Assembly: GCA_017304475.1 (NCBI GenBank)
Contig: JAFKKV010000014.1
Location: forward strand, 415,677 to 479,676
Origin: Hyphomicrobiales bacterium
Lineage (GTDB): Bacteria; Pseudomonadota; Alphaproteobacteria; Rhizobiales; Phreatobacteraceae
Length of the DNA stretch: 64,000 nt
Direction of reading: 5' to 3'
Shown here: positions 17,405 through 26,163 of the stretch, piece after piece
Layout: each line of letters opens with the position of its first letter
How positions within the stretch are numbered: the first letter of the stretch is position 1
Translations under genes and position numbers: made by a program
The notes under the pieces: model-generated
Databases searched by the model: none
What the model saw: only the letters and a program-made list of their open reading frames with translations
What the model was told of the DNA's origin: nothing

Positions 17405-18643
17405 CTAGGCAGCGCCGCCGTAGGCCCGTTCCAGGGCGTCGACCGCAACTTCACCACCCCGAACGGCCTGGGTGTAGTGGCCAAGCGTCACCGTGGCATT
17501 GGCGTGGCCAGCGAGACGCGCGACCAGCCCGACCTCAATGCCCTGCGCCTGCATGGTCGAGATGAACGAGTGACGGGCGCTGTGCGGTGTCACGTAGGGC
17601 AGGCCGATCGCCTTGAAGAACGGCACCCAATAACGTTTGCGGAAGTTCTGATAGAGCAACGGTCCGCCGCCGCCGATCCGAGGCCCTGGCCATTCCTGTA
17701 GGCGGCCGGGGCCAGGAAACACGCGGTACAACTCCTTGCCCTTGCGGGGGCAGCGAGCACGCCACTCCAGAAGCATTGCGCGCAGCATCTTGGTCATCGG
17801 AACCTCCCGGGTGCCGGCTTCCGTCTTGGTCATGTCGGAGAGGTTACCGTCGCGCTCCTGAACCCGGCGAATGCGGATGACGTTGGCGGCGAAGTCGACA
17901 TCGTCCCAAAGGAGACCCAACTGCTCGCTCGGCCGGGTCCCGACGAGGAATGGGAAGGCGCAATAGACGCCGCGCTCGTGATCCTGGACCGCCGCTTCCA
18001 GAGCTTTGGCGATTTGGTCCGGGATCAGAATGGCCTTCTTCACCTTGACGCGGCCACGCCCGAGATTGGTCGGCATGGAAGGAGCACGGACGCCGAAGTC
18101 CTCCTCGGCCAAGGCCAAGATCGCCTTCAGATGCGATTTGGCCCGGTTCGCGGTGTAGGCGCCGGAATGCTCGGTGAGGAGACGGTGCCATGACCGGATG
18201 CCAGCGGTGGTCAGTTCGGAAAGCTTCACCGCGCCCAGCATCGGCAACAGCGTTGCGTCCTTGGGCGGTTTTCCCGAGGCGGTGAACTCCGCCCGCTGCT
18301 TCGGGGTGCCCACGAGGAACGGCCCTCGGATATGCGCCACGACGACCTTGTAGCCGGTCAACGTGTTGGCCTTCACGTGCCGTTCGCGATCGGCGATCCA
18401 ATGATCGATGACTTGCCCGACCGTTGGAACCGTCCGCTCGTTGACGTAGGCACCCTTGCTGACATCGATGATGAGAGCGCTGCGCCGATCCTGCGCCTCC
18501 TTCTGCCGCTCGAAGAATTCCTGCTTGCGTTGGCCGGTCTTCGGGCAGCGGTAATTGACGACGTAGCGCGTCTGTTCGGCAACCGCTCCGTTTGAGAGCC
18601 GGCGCTTGCGCACCCGCTTGGTGATGTTGACCTGAATGTCCAT
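17405..18643 (-). CDS. int: Tyrosine site-specific integrase of the island
   Basis: A 412-aa recombinase. The N-terminal part carries an arm-binding-like region and a SAM-like core-binding domain (about 70-185). The catalytic domain follows: R237 (GTRPSEQLGL), K273, H354 and R357 (PHSARHSF), H380 (LAGHAN) and the nucleophile Y390 (GHYTQ). The full catalytic set is present, so the enzyme is probably active. It lies 2.5 kb inside the tRNA-Gly end of the island and most likely performed integration into the anticodon loop. The ATG at 18643 (MDIQVNITKRV) gives a normal length for the family. Confidence 0.95.
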   Translation of the reverse strand: MDIQVNITKRVRKRRLSNGAVAEQTRYVVNYRCPKTGQRKQEFFERQKEAQDRRSALIIDVSKGAYVNERTVPTVGQVIDHWIADRERHVKANTLTGYKVVVAHIRGPFLVGTPKQRAEFTASGKPPKDATLLPMLGAVKLSELTTAGIRSWHRLLTEHSGAYTANRAKSHLKAILALAEEDFGVRAPSMPTNLGRGRVKVKKAILIPDQIAKALEAAVQDHERGVYCAFPFLVGTRPSEQLGLLWDDVDFAANVIRIRRVQERDGNLSDMTKTEAGTREVPMTKMLRAMLLEWRARCPRKGKELYRVFPGPGRLQEWPGPRIGGGGPLLYQNFRKRYWVPFFKAIGLPYVTPHSARHSFISTMQAQGIEVGLVARLAGHANATVTLGHYTQAVRGGEVAVDALERAYGGAA

Positions 18644-18863
18644 GGCGGACCCAATTGGTTGAAATCGCAGCCGAAAAAATCACTGCGAGACAGCTCGCAC
18701 AATTATGCGCAGATGGGTTTGGGGGGCCGAAGAAACTGCGCCCGTGTAACCTGGGGCGTAACCAGAATGCTTCGGTGGGATTGAAGGCCCCGGAAGGACG
18801 GGGCTCGGCGCATCTCGGAATCCACGCCCGGCAGGGTTGGAATCGCAATGGAGACGGACGCCG

Positions 18864-18977
18864 GGACGGACGGACAGCCGCGGGCCATATAGGGGGGCGT
18901 AGCAGCGACTGTGGCTACCACACCATATATATATATATATATATATCCCTATCCTCCCTAGGAACGTCCGTCCGTCC
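18864..18977. repeat. 12-bp inverted repeat with AT tract: candidate replication origin
   Basis: GGACGGACGGAC (18864-18875) and GTCCGTCCGTCC (18966-18977) are perfect inverted copies made of GGAC iterations, 90 bp apart; another GACGGACG lies at 18852-18859. The (AT)11 tract sits between them. Short iterated sites flanking an easily melted AT tract, beside a replicative primase-helicase gene, fit an origin; a strong cruciform or recombination structure is the alternative. Confidence 0.4.
18925..18946. repeat. (AT)11 dinucleotide tract
   Basis: Eleven uninterrupted AT units in an otherwise GC-rich genome. The tract is easily melted and prone to slippage. It lies inside the inverted repeat described for 18864-18977. 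Confidence 0.95.
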
Positions 18978-18986
18978 GCCTAGCAA

Positions 18987-21359
18987 TCAATAATCGGCCG
19001 CGCCACGCCGCAAATCTGCGTCAGGCAAATATGAAAGCGGAATGCCAACACATCGCGCTTTCATTCCCGACCCGCTGAATTGAATTGGATTAGGTGGCAA
19101 AAAAGAGCCGGACAGTTTGCGCAGCGCCCTCTGCCACGCACGACCGGCCCAAACAGTTCCTTGGAAGACGCGTTCGATCGCCGCAGACCCGTTACGTATC
19201 AATACACCAGGGTGTTCGCCGTCAACGACAACCCGAATATCGTACATCGCGACATAACGTTCTGCTGCCACAGTGTTCTTTTTCGCGATCGTCAGGCTTT
19301 TGTATTCCTCTGCGAGCCAGTAACCTAATGTGTCGCCCTCCACGACATGGGCCAAGAGATGCTCAAAACACTCCAAAGCATCATCCCTCTCGATGTCTTC
19401 GGCGTGTTTTTCAGCGGCTGGCCTGAATTCCTCTGCGAACGCTTGAGCCTCTTCAAGAGTTGGTACGCGCCGGTTTAGGGCAATGAAGGCTGCCCCCAAC
19501 AGCGTCGAGAGGTTCTGTCGATGACGACGATCGCCGGACGGGATGACGGGCTCAAGGATGTCTATCGCCGGCACGATGAGGTTTGCGAGCGAGACCATGT
19601 AGGAACACCAACTTGAGCCGAAGTTTCGAAGATGGCCCTCCTCCTGAAGAATGTGACGGGCCTTCTCGGAATCGTTGTCGTGCATCAACAACTCGAACAT
19701 CAAGATACGGCTCTGATCGGCAGGAGACATTCCACGCGGGTTGATGGCTGCAAAGAGGAACGCTGCACGGAGACTGAAGGTCATCGCCTTACCTTCAGGC
19801 GTGCCTTTCAAGATGGGGGTTTCCGCAGAAGAAGAACTCCGTGCGAGCCGCAGCACGTTGCGCAGGCCGGCGCTGTTCTGATCGCTCTCGAATTCGTCCA
19901 ATATGACAGGCAGACTGTCCGGCCCCAAAGTCTGCCGGATCCCGGCCTCGGTGCTTTGACCATCGGCGGCAATCACCAGGGGCCACAACAAAGTTGCTGC
20001 GATCGAGTGGATCGTCGTTTTACCCGAGCGGGCCGGGCCGTACACGAAGCAGTGCGGCCGCCACCTCAGCACCCCGCAGATAGGGGCGATAGCGAGCCAG
20101 CCCAACAGCAGCATCGCGTCCTGCGGATTTCGCCAGTTAAACATCTGCAGAAGTTTCAGAAGGCGGCTCGCATCAAACGTGGCGTTTTCTTCGAGATCGA
20201 TTGGCGTGAAGCAAAGATAAAGGTGCTTGTCGCTTTCGACCGGACCGCCGAGATTGACGACGACACGGTTGCCCTCTCGCCAGATGCCGCGCCCCCGAAC
20301 CCGCAATGGGTCAAAAGGCCCCTTCCGGCGACACGCCTCAATCAGCGCCTCGCCGGCCCAAGACGAATTGAACCCTTTCTTGGAGGGGAACTGCTCCATC
20401 CAGAACCATGAAGGCGCAAGGCCGACGAGAAACTGCTCCGAAAGCAGCTGTCCGGCTGAACAAGGAATGATGATTTGCCGCTGAGGATCAAGGAGGGCGT
20501 AGAGGCCATCTTTGGTGAACCCGAGCGGCTTCGGCCCCCATTCGCCAGGAGCATAGTCACTTCGGACTTTCGGGCTCGCTCCGAGACCCTTCGCTTTCGC
20601 GGTGCGGAGCATCCCAAGGATTTCCTCCTTGGTATTGCCTCTATATTCGCGATGGAACAGCGCGCCGAGACACCCGGCAAGCCACTCCAAATCGTCCGTC
20701 AGGTTCGCAATCCCGCAGCTTGTGAGCGAAAGCATGGCGTTGTGCGCCTGCACCTCTGCACCGCCTTCCATGATGAACCACGCGTCCTCGCTTTGTAGGA
20801 CGGCCAGCAGGATGCCGACCCGGACTTCATTGATGCGGGGAAGCTGACCGAGTTCGATTTCGAGAAGCGCCGCCCCCAACCAGCGATAGCGCGCGCCTGA
20901 TGGATGCGTGGACGGCGGCAACACCGTCATGCCGCTCGTAATGAAGATTTCCAAAACCGGCGTTTTGCTGCCTTTCCGGAAGATTTTGGTGCTCTTCAGC
21001 CCTTCTTCCGCCTGCACAAAGATAGTGCCGCCCTTCGACCCAAACTTCCCGGATATGAACGGTACGAGCACGGCTTTGACGAATTCGAAGGCCAGGTCGT
21101 TGTCGACATCGGCAAACGCAAATTTCGTCGACGAGGCCATCCCGCCCACGCTGTTGATCGCGGTTCCGGCGAGAGCCCCAATGTTGGCATCGGGATGCTT
21201 CTGCCGGCGCCCCAGGATCTCGGCATCGCCCACGTCGAGGGCGTTCCATCCCTTTCCAAGAGGCTCCTTGTTCTTACCGACCGGGATGGTCGCCAAGCCC
21301 TTTGCGCGATACTCGGCGTCGTGTTCAGCAAAAAGACGCGTCTGGTCTGCCAATTTCAT
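18987..21359 (-). CDS. Bifunctional primase-polymerase / helicase replication protein
   Basis: A 790-aa protein with two modules. The N-terminal prim-pol domain (about 10-175) shows the metal motif FADVDND (82-88), GSKGGTIF (107-114) and EIF...LPPSTHPSG (137-155), the pattern of phage/plasmid prim-pol enzymes. The C-terminal ATPase has Walker A GPARSGKTT (441-449), Walker B VILDEFE (485-491) and an arginine-containing INPRGMSPADQSRI segment. It is predicted to prime and unwind the element's DNA, as P4 alpha or PICI primases do. Just upstream lies a small HTH gene and just downstream the origin-like region. No frameshift is visible. Confidence 0.85.
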   Translation of the reverse strand: MKLADQTRLFAEHDAEYRAKGLATIPVGKNKEPLGKGWNALDVGDAEILGRRQKHPDANIGALAGTAINSVGGMASSTKFAFADVDNDLAFEFVKAVLVPFISGKFGSKGGTIFVQAEEGLKSTKIFRKGSKTPVLEIFITSGMTVLPPSTHPSGARYRWLGAALLEIELGQLPRINEVRVGILLAVLQSEDAWFIMEGGAEVQAHNAMLSLTSCGIANLTDDLEWLAGCLGALFHREYRGNTKEEILGMLRTAKAKGLGASPKVRSDYAPGEWGPKPLGFTKDGLYALLDPQRQIIIPCSAGQLLSEQFLVGLAPSWFWMEQFPSKKGFNSSWAGEALIEACRRKGPFDPLRVRGRGIWREGNRVVVNLGGPVESDKHLYLCFTPIDLEENATFDASRLLKLLQMFNWRNPQDAMLLLGWLAIAPICGVLRWRPHCFVYGPARSGKTTIHSIAATLLWPLVIAADGQSTEAGIRQTLGPDSLPVILDEFESDQNSAGLRNVLRLARSSSSAETPILKGTPEGKAMTFSLRAAFLFAAINPRGMSPADQSRILMFELLMHDNDSEKARHILQEEGHLRNFGSSWCSYMVSLANLIVPAIDILEPVIPSGDRRHRQNLSTLLGAAFIALNRRVPTLEEAQAFAEEFRPAAEKHAEDIERDDALECFEHLLAHVVEGDTLGYWLAEEYKSLTIAKKNTVAAERYVAMYDIRVVVDGEHPGVLIRNGSAAIERVFQGTVWAGRAWQRALRKLSGSFLPPNPIQFSGSGMKARCVGIPLSYLPDADLRRGAADY

Positions 21360-21442
21360 TGTCTTGTTCCAAATTTCGGCAAGCCGATCCCGTCCGCGCC
21401 GAAGCGCGGTTGGTCGGCTCAGATTGTGGGGACGGGGTTGGC

Positions 21443-21640
21443 CTAGGCGGCTGACATCGCGGCGACGATGTCGCGCAGCTTCACGTACTTGCGGTTATTG
21501 AAGATCGAATAGGTCGGGATGAACCCGTGTCGAGCAGCGCGCTGGATCTTGAAGTATGGGATCCGAAGTTCCTCGGCCGCCTCTTTGAATGTCCGAAGTC
21601 GATCGAGTTCGGCAGGACCGTACGTATTTTCCGTTTGCAT
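21443..21640 (-). CDS. Small helix-turn-helix protein (AlpA/excisionase-like)
   Basis: A 65-aa protein. LRTFKEAAEELRIPYFKIQRAARHGFIPTYSIFNNRKYVKLRDI has the layout of a MerR/AlpA-type winged HTH: a helix pair, a turn, then a two-strand wing ending in a basic KYVKL. Such proteins serve as excisionases and transcription activators of integrases in P4-like elements. It lies 83 bp upstream of the prim-pol gene in the same direction, probably as the first gene of the replication operon. Which of the two roles it has is not determined. Confidence 0.75.
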   Translation of the reverse strand: MQTENTYGPAELDRLRTFKEAAEELRIPYFKIQRAARHGFIPTYSIFNNRKYVKLRDIVAAMSAA

Positions 21641-21730
21641 CTCAGTTCTCCTTTCTCAGATCGTTTGTTCTTGATCTGATGAGGAGAGGTTTGCACCGGT
21701 GTGCACGGACGGAACACACCGTGAGCAGCT

Positions 21731-22432
21731 TCATGGGATTTTGGCTGGCACCGGCGGAATGTTGTCGGCCGGCCCAAGGACGAGTTGCCGCATCGCTTTC
21801 ACCGAGAAATGCTTCTGATCGTAGGTTGAGGCGAGGTCCCCGTGCGTGATGATCGGTGCGAACCACTCTTTGCCGAAGCCGTCTGGGTACCGCCCTGAGG
21901 CGATAATCTCTTCGACCTGCGCAACAACGACCGCCTCAGCCTCTGCGCGCGTCATCCCCGCGTCGACACATCGCACCATGATGTGGGCGATCCAATTTCG
22001 CTGACCATCTTTGGAGCGGACGCGCGCTGTTTTCAGCCCGGCGCGTTTGTGTCCAAGGCCGTCGCTGTCATCAAAAACGAATGACGCGATGAAGCCGTGG
22101 CAGAACATGACCTTTCCCCACTGCTGTACAAATTCGGGGGTGAGCTTTCGTGCCCGGACGGCTCCTTCAACGTAGGGCAAGAGCTCCAGGCCCATTTGGA
22201 GGTAATAGTCCCGCTGGTCCAAGTCCGATCCGACGTCACGGTAGCGGATGGCAAAGGTCTCGCCCGAGCGCCCGGCTTCACCTTCCCACAAAGTGGAAAC
22301 CTTCTCCAGCGCCTCCTCTCGCGATTCGACAGGCGATTCGAGAACCATCCGTGCGAGATCAAATTGGTCGCGGAACAGTGCCCACATGTCCACTTCATCG
22401 CGGGGTATTCGCGTCACTTCTTCGCTGTACAT
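21731..22432 (-). CDS. Uncharacterised 233-aa protein
   Basis: No family recognised. The protein is soluble, acidic and helix-rich, with no signal or membrane segment. Features seen: MYSEEVTRIPRDEVDMWALF at the start, AVRARKLTPEFVQQWGKVMFCHGFIASFVF in the middle (about 90-120) and a KDGQRNWIAHIMVRCVDAGMTR region (about 140-165). It lies 90 bp upstream of the small HTH gene on the same strand and could belong to the element's core rather than its cargo. Base composition is close to that of the host. Confidence 0.7.
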   Translation of the reverse strand: MYSEEVTRIPRDEVDMWALFRDQFDLARMVLESPVESREEALEKVSTLWEGEAGRSGETFAIRYRDVGSDLDQRDYYLQMGLELLPYVEGAVRARKLTPEFVQQWGKVMFCHGFIASFVFDDSDGLGHKRAGLKTARVRSKDGQRNWIAHIMVRCVDAGMTRAEAEAVVVAQVEEIIASGRYPDGFGKEWFAPIITHGDLASTYDQKHFSVKAMRQLVLGPADNIPPVPAKIP

Positions 22433-22797
22433 TCTACTGTCAGAGCCTCCCGCCCGCGCACGTGCGCCCGTAGCCTACCCGCTGCGGTGACGGTGTGGCC
22501 ACCGCGCGCATAGTGTGTACGGCTGATAACTAAGCGCAGGGGCGTTGACGATGCCCCCAAGTTTCATCCAGCGCTGAGTTCGCTCCGGCGGTGGGATTTG
22601 CCGTGTTGGGTGGAGTAAGCGACGATTTGGCGTGGAGCCATAGGCGGTGCGCGCGGTGTGAGAGGAAAGCGCATGAGCGCAGAGTGAAACGACGCACACG
22701 GGACCGGGATTTCGCCCAATCCGAGCCCACACCATTGCTCCAACGCGGATGTCCGACCAAGCTATTGGATCGATCCCAGCGCTCTATTTCGATTGGC
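22433..22797. other. 365-bp noncoding gap between element core and defence cargo
   Basis: No gene, RNA or strong terminator is seen. It separates the replication module (minus strand, to the left) from the Gabija genes, whose last stop is at 22798. It must contain the promoter of the 233-aa gene. Confidence 0.5.
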
Positions 22798-24234
22798 TCA
22801 TGCTGGCTTGGCGGGATTGAGCACAGGAGACTTTGAGCAGATAACGAGTTTCTTCGAGCCTCGGGTCATGGCCACGTAGAGGTTGCGTGCGTCCATGTCG
22901 CCTGCGTTCAGGATCACAGCTACCTCGGCTTCGAGGCCCTTGAGAAGCAGCGTGCTGCCCACGGATCGCTTGGCGAGCGGCCGCCCAACGATGCGGTTCT
23001 GCTCGCGAACGCGAACGGCCGTTTCAGCAAATGAGTTGCCGACGTTGCCGTCGCATTGATTTAGCGCCCTTAGCGCTGATCGCAGGACGCCCAGTCGATA
23101 GGCCCTTACGCCCGGGCTCTGATTGATGGCTGATAGCAAGGCTGCAGCGAGCTCCGGACACGGACGTGTGACAAAGTCGAGGGCCGCCTGCTCGGTTTCG
23201 GAAGGCTGCTTCCGCCCGCCCCCCCGCAAGAGGACAGCGACGCGCTGGAGAAGGTCCGCTCCCCCAACATTCGTCATGACGCTTCCCGCAAACTGAACGA
23301 CGTGCTTCAACGCATCGGGAGCCGGGAAGTCAAGCCCTTGCGCGAAATCGACAAGGTCGCGCAGATCCACGTTTTCCACGGTAATCGCGCCAGGCGTCTG
23401 GCTCGCGATGAGTCGATGGGACGCCGGCCGGCTGTCCCCCAGAATGATCACCTTGGCGTTAGCATCAGGAGCCGGCGTGCGTGCGGCTTCGCGCTGTTTG
23501 CCGTGATCGTCAGTACCGTCAAGGCGGATCCATTGGACTTCTGGTGGCGCCTCGCGGAGGTTAACAATCTGCCCCGTCTGGAGCCGGCGTCGAACCTCCA
23601 GAAGCCATCGGCCAAACGTTTCGGTGTCAGCATTTTTCCACCGCCACGGCGTCCCTAGCTGCCCGACAATGGGGAAACGGACACAAACCTCCTTGTTCCA
23701 GTCCGCAACCTCGTTCCCGCGCCATCCAAAGATCGCTTGGAGCGGATCACCGAGTATAACCGTCGGGAGGGTATCCGCAGCTCGACACACGAGGGTGTGC
23801 TGCGGGACGGAGCAATCTTGGTACTCGTCGACGATGAGCCGCGCGTAGCTTGACGCTAGCACGTCGCGGATATGTCCGCCGCTAAGAAGCCTGCATGCTG
23901 CATCCCGGATCGCCGGGTAGTCGTTTCCCGGTGTTTCGACCTTGAGAATGGTCGCATCCAGACCGCTCCTGGTCGGAAATGTTGAAATCAGTCGGATGGC
24001 CCATCCGTCAATGGTTGAGAGACGGTAAGCAGAAGATCCAACGCCAGATCGCTCCAGCCGACCACGCAGGGCTGCGACGCCCGCATTTGTATGTGTCAGC
24101 ACGAGAACTGGCTTCGGGCCGCTATATCGTCGCAGTGCGTTCGCAATCAACTCGGTCTTTCCGCAGCCGGCTGGCGCGGCAACGGCTCCCTGTGAAATGC
24201 CCAGCAAATCGATCTCAGCCACCGCCATGATCAA
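22798..24234 (-). CDS. gajB: Gabija protein GajB: UvrD/Rep-like helicase
   Basis: A 478-aa superfamily 1A helicase, short like other GajB proteins. Motif I APAGCGKTE is at 20-28, motif II VDEYQD at 135-140, motif III GDPLQAIFGWRG at 162-173, motif V LLLKGLEAEVAVI near 425-437 and motif VI NLYVAMTRG at 451-459. Its start overlaps the end of the OLD-nuclease gene by 20 bp, so the two are translated together. In studied Gabija systems GajB works with GajA in a complex that blocks phage; whether it senses DNA ends or nucleotide depletion here is not visible. ATG 24234 used; 24228 is an alternative. Confidence 0.88.
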   Translation of the reverse strand: MIMAVAEIDLLGISQGAVAAPAGCGKTELIANALRRYSGPKPVLVLTHTNAGVAALRGRLERSGVGSSAYRLSTIDGWAIRLISTFPTRSGLDATILKVETPGNDYPAIRDAACRLLSGGHIRDVLASSYARLIVDEYQDCSVPQHTLVCRAADTLPTVILGDPLQAIFGWRGNEVADWNKEVCVRFPIVGQLGTPWRWKNADTETFGRWLLEVRRRLQTGQIVNLREAPPEVQWIRLDGTDDHGKQREAARTPAPDANAKVIILGDSRPASHRLIASQTPGAITVENVDLRDLVDFAQGLDFPAPDALKHVVQFAGSVMTNVGGADLLQRVAVLLRGGGRKQPSETEQAALDFVTRPCPELAAALLSAINQSPGVRAYRLGVLRSALRALNQCDGNVGNSFAETAVRVREQNRIVGRPLAKRSVGSTLLLKGLEAEVAVILNAGDMDARNLYVAMTRGSKKLVICSKSPVLNPAKPA

Positions 24235-25966
24235 TCCACGTCAGCAGGTCGACAATGGTGTTCTTGAAGTCCGGCGCCCAGCCTCTCGAGCAAGGTGCGA
24301 CGATCTCACGGGCCACTTCTTCCATGTAGCCGAGGGATTTGAACCAGCCACGCTTGCCTTTGTCGTTCTTGCTTTTGACCTGCGCCGCTCGGCCGAGCAG
24401 TTCACGTGTCGCAGGCGTATAGCCTCCGAGGGCTCGCTCCGCCCGAACATCGCTGAGGCTGACCTTGCCGTTTGACTTTGAGGTGATATGCGCGTCGATC
24501 ACTTCCTCGCCGTGAAGCTCAATAGCTTGAGTGAGGAGCTTTTCAACGTCGTCGTCAGGAAGGCTCCGAAATAGCTCGTCCTCAAGGGCATAGCCTGCCC
24601 GCCAATGAAACACCGTTCCCTTGGCCTTCTCGAACGCGCCTTCGATGGCTGGATCCGGAGGCTTGTCGTCATCTCGCAAAACCGCGACGCGATAGCCTAG
24701 CCGGCGAAACACATCGGCCCGCGCAATGAGGTCGTTCGGTCCTCCACCAGTGCCGTCCACGAGGGCAACGCCGCGCGCCTCAAGCGAGGGCTTTCCGCGG
24801 CCGGCTCGGAACTGGCTCAATCCTCGGCTAAACCCGACCTCGGTCGCGCCTTCGCAGATGATCACGGACGGCGCAAGGAACGCCTCCGGATACTTTCGGA
24901 TCGTCCCCTGAATATCATCGGCAGTCCCAACCTTAGTGACCTCATGACCGTCAACCGCTCTGCGGACAACAAAAAGCTGGTCGCCGCCGAACTCCCGGAG
25001 CGCCGCTGGCGAATGCGTTGTCACGAAGGCCTGTTGCGGCGGAACCTGTTCCTTGGCTCCCAAGAGGTCGACCAGCTGGATGACCCTATGTGGTTCGAGG
25101 CCATGTTCAAGTTCATCAATAAGGATCAGCTGCGTTTTCGCCGTCGCCTGGCGCTGGAGGCCGGCAATCAACAATCGGGTCGATCCAACGCCAAGACCCG
25201 AAAGAGGTACGCCATTCGCATCATGCAGTGCGATCGCCCCGCCGCTAAACGATACCGCGTGAATGTCGAGCATCGCCTTGACCGCATCACCAACCGGAAT
25301 TCCCAAGGACTTGGCAGTCGCTAGGACAACGTCGAGTGCCTTGCCGAGTTGCTTGTCGGCGTGTTCGCCGAATGAGGCTCGGGCCTCACGCGCGGCCTCC
25401 GCTAACGCCGCTGAGACGTGGACTGATTCATCTGAGAGGCGGTTCAGGACAGAGCCGCGCCGCCAAGCCAGATTTGCCTCCCCGAGGCCACCAATTCGGG
25501 TTGGGGCCATTTTCGTCCGATCACCCCACGTCAGGTTGCGGGCAACGCCGGCGGCCTTCGCGCGATCAGACTCGAGCGCCCATTGCGGATCCAGGTCGGT
25601 GCCGACCGTGATGGTAAGGGTGACGACCGTCTCGAGGCCGCTATCCGGCTCGTCCTCAACAAGGCCTGTCTTCGCGTCGAACCCGCGCAGGAACTGGCCG
25701 TAAGAGTCGAGGCTCTTCACGCTCTCGTCGAGATCCCCGAGTGTCAACGAAATAACGATCGGCGTAGTCACATCGAGAGCATGAAAATCCGCATCAGTGA
25801 ATGTTGGAGATCGGCGCGCACCGAGGCAGAGATCAATGGCTTCAAGAATGGTCGATTTGCCGCTGTCACCCGGGCCGATAAGGCAGTTGATTCCGTTCGA
25901 CGGGAGCCAATTCAGGCTCTTAATGGCTCTGAAATTCTTAATCTGGATCCTCCGAATGCGCGCCAT
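24215..25966 (-). CDS. gajA: Gabija protein GajA: OLD-family ATPase/Toprim nuclease
   Basis: A 583-aa protein, close to the usual GajA length. The ABC-like ATPase half has Walker A GPGDSGKST (31-39), a signature-like SGLGVGSTRLL (256-266), Walker B LILIDE (280-285) and the THSP histidine H318. The Toprim half has the metal glutamate in CEGATE (371-376) and the acidic cluster DDD at 432-434, followed by a C-terminal basic stretch KGKRGWFKSL. These are the class 2 OLD features, and the adjacent UvrD-like gene identifies Gabija. The predicted action is sequence-specific DNA nicking released when nucleotides fall during phage infection. All key residues appear intact. Confidence 0.9.
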   Translation of the reverse strand: MARIRRIQIKNFRAIKSLNWLPSNGINCLIGPGDSGKSTILEAIDLCLGARRSPTFTDADFHALDVTTPIVISLTLGDLDESVKSLDSYGQFLRGFDAKTGLVEDEPDSGLETVVTLTITVGTDLDPQWALESDRAKAAGVARNLTWGDRTKMAPTRIGGLGEANLAWRRGSVLNRLSDESVHVSAALAEAAREARASFGEHADKQLGKALDVVLATAKSLGIPVGDAVKAMLDIHAVSFSGGAIALHDANGVPLSGLGVGSTRLLIAGLQRQATAKTQLILIDELEHGLEPHRVIQLVDLLGAKEQVPPQQAFVTTHSPAALREFGGDQLFVVRRAVDGHEVTKVGTADDIQGTIRKYPEAFLAPSVIICEGATEVGFSRGLSQFRAGRGKPSLEARGVALVDGTGGGPNDLIARADVFRRLGYRVAVLRDDDKPPDPAIEGAFEKAKGTVFHWRAGYALEDELFRSLPDDDVEKLLTQAIELHGEEVIDAHITSKSNGKVSLSDVRAERALGGYTPATRELLGRAAQVKSKNDKGKRGWFKSLGYMEEVAREIVAPCSRGWAPDFKNTIVDLLTWIDHGGG

Positions 25967-26163
25967 TCAACATCCTTCCGCCAAATCGAATAAAAGGCGC
26001 GGAGCCTCACTCTGCCAATGCCACTAATCGGTGACCATTCACTAACCGCGACCGCTGCTCTGCGTCCCGTCTGACGAGAATGCCGACCGGCGTGCTCGAG
26101 TCACGAGCAATTGCCGATGGGGCGAAACTCATGCTTCATCCGGCGGTAGATCTGCGGGGAATA

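Larger units (their letters stand above)
18644..18986. other. 343-bp noncoding region: integrase promoter and origin-like structure
   Basis: No gene is supported here. It holds the upstream region of the integrase, a GGACGGACGGAC / GTCCGTCCGTCC inverted repeat and a pure (AT)11 tract between its arms. The position next to the prim-pol/helicase gene is where satellite elements carry their origin. Confidence 0.6.
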
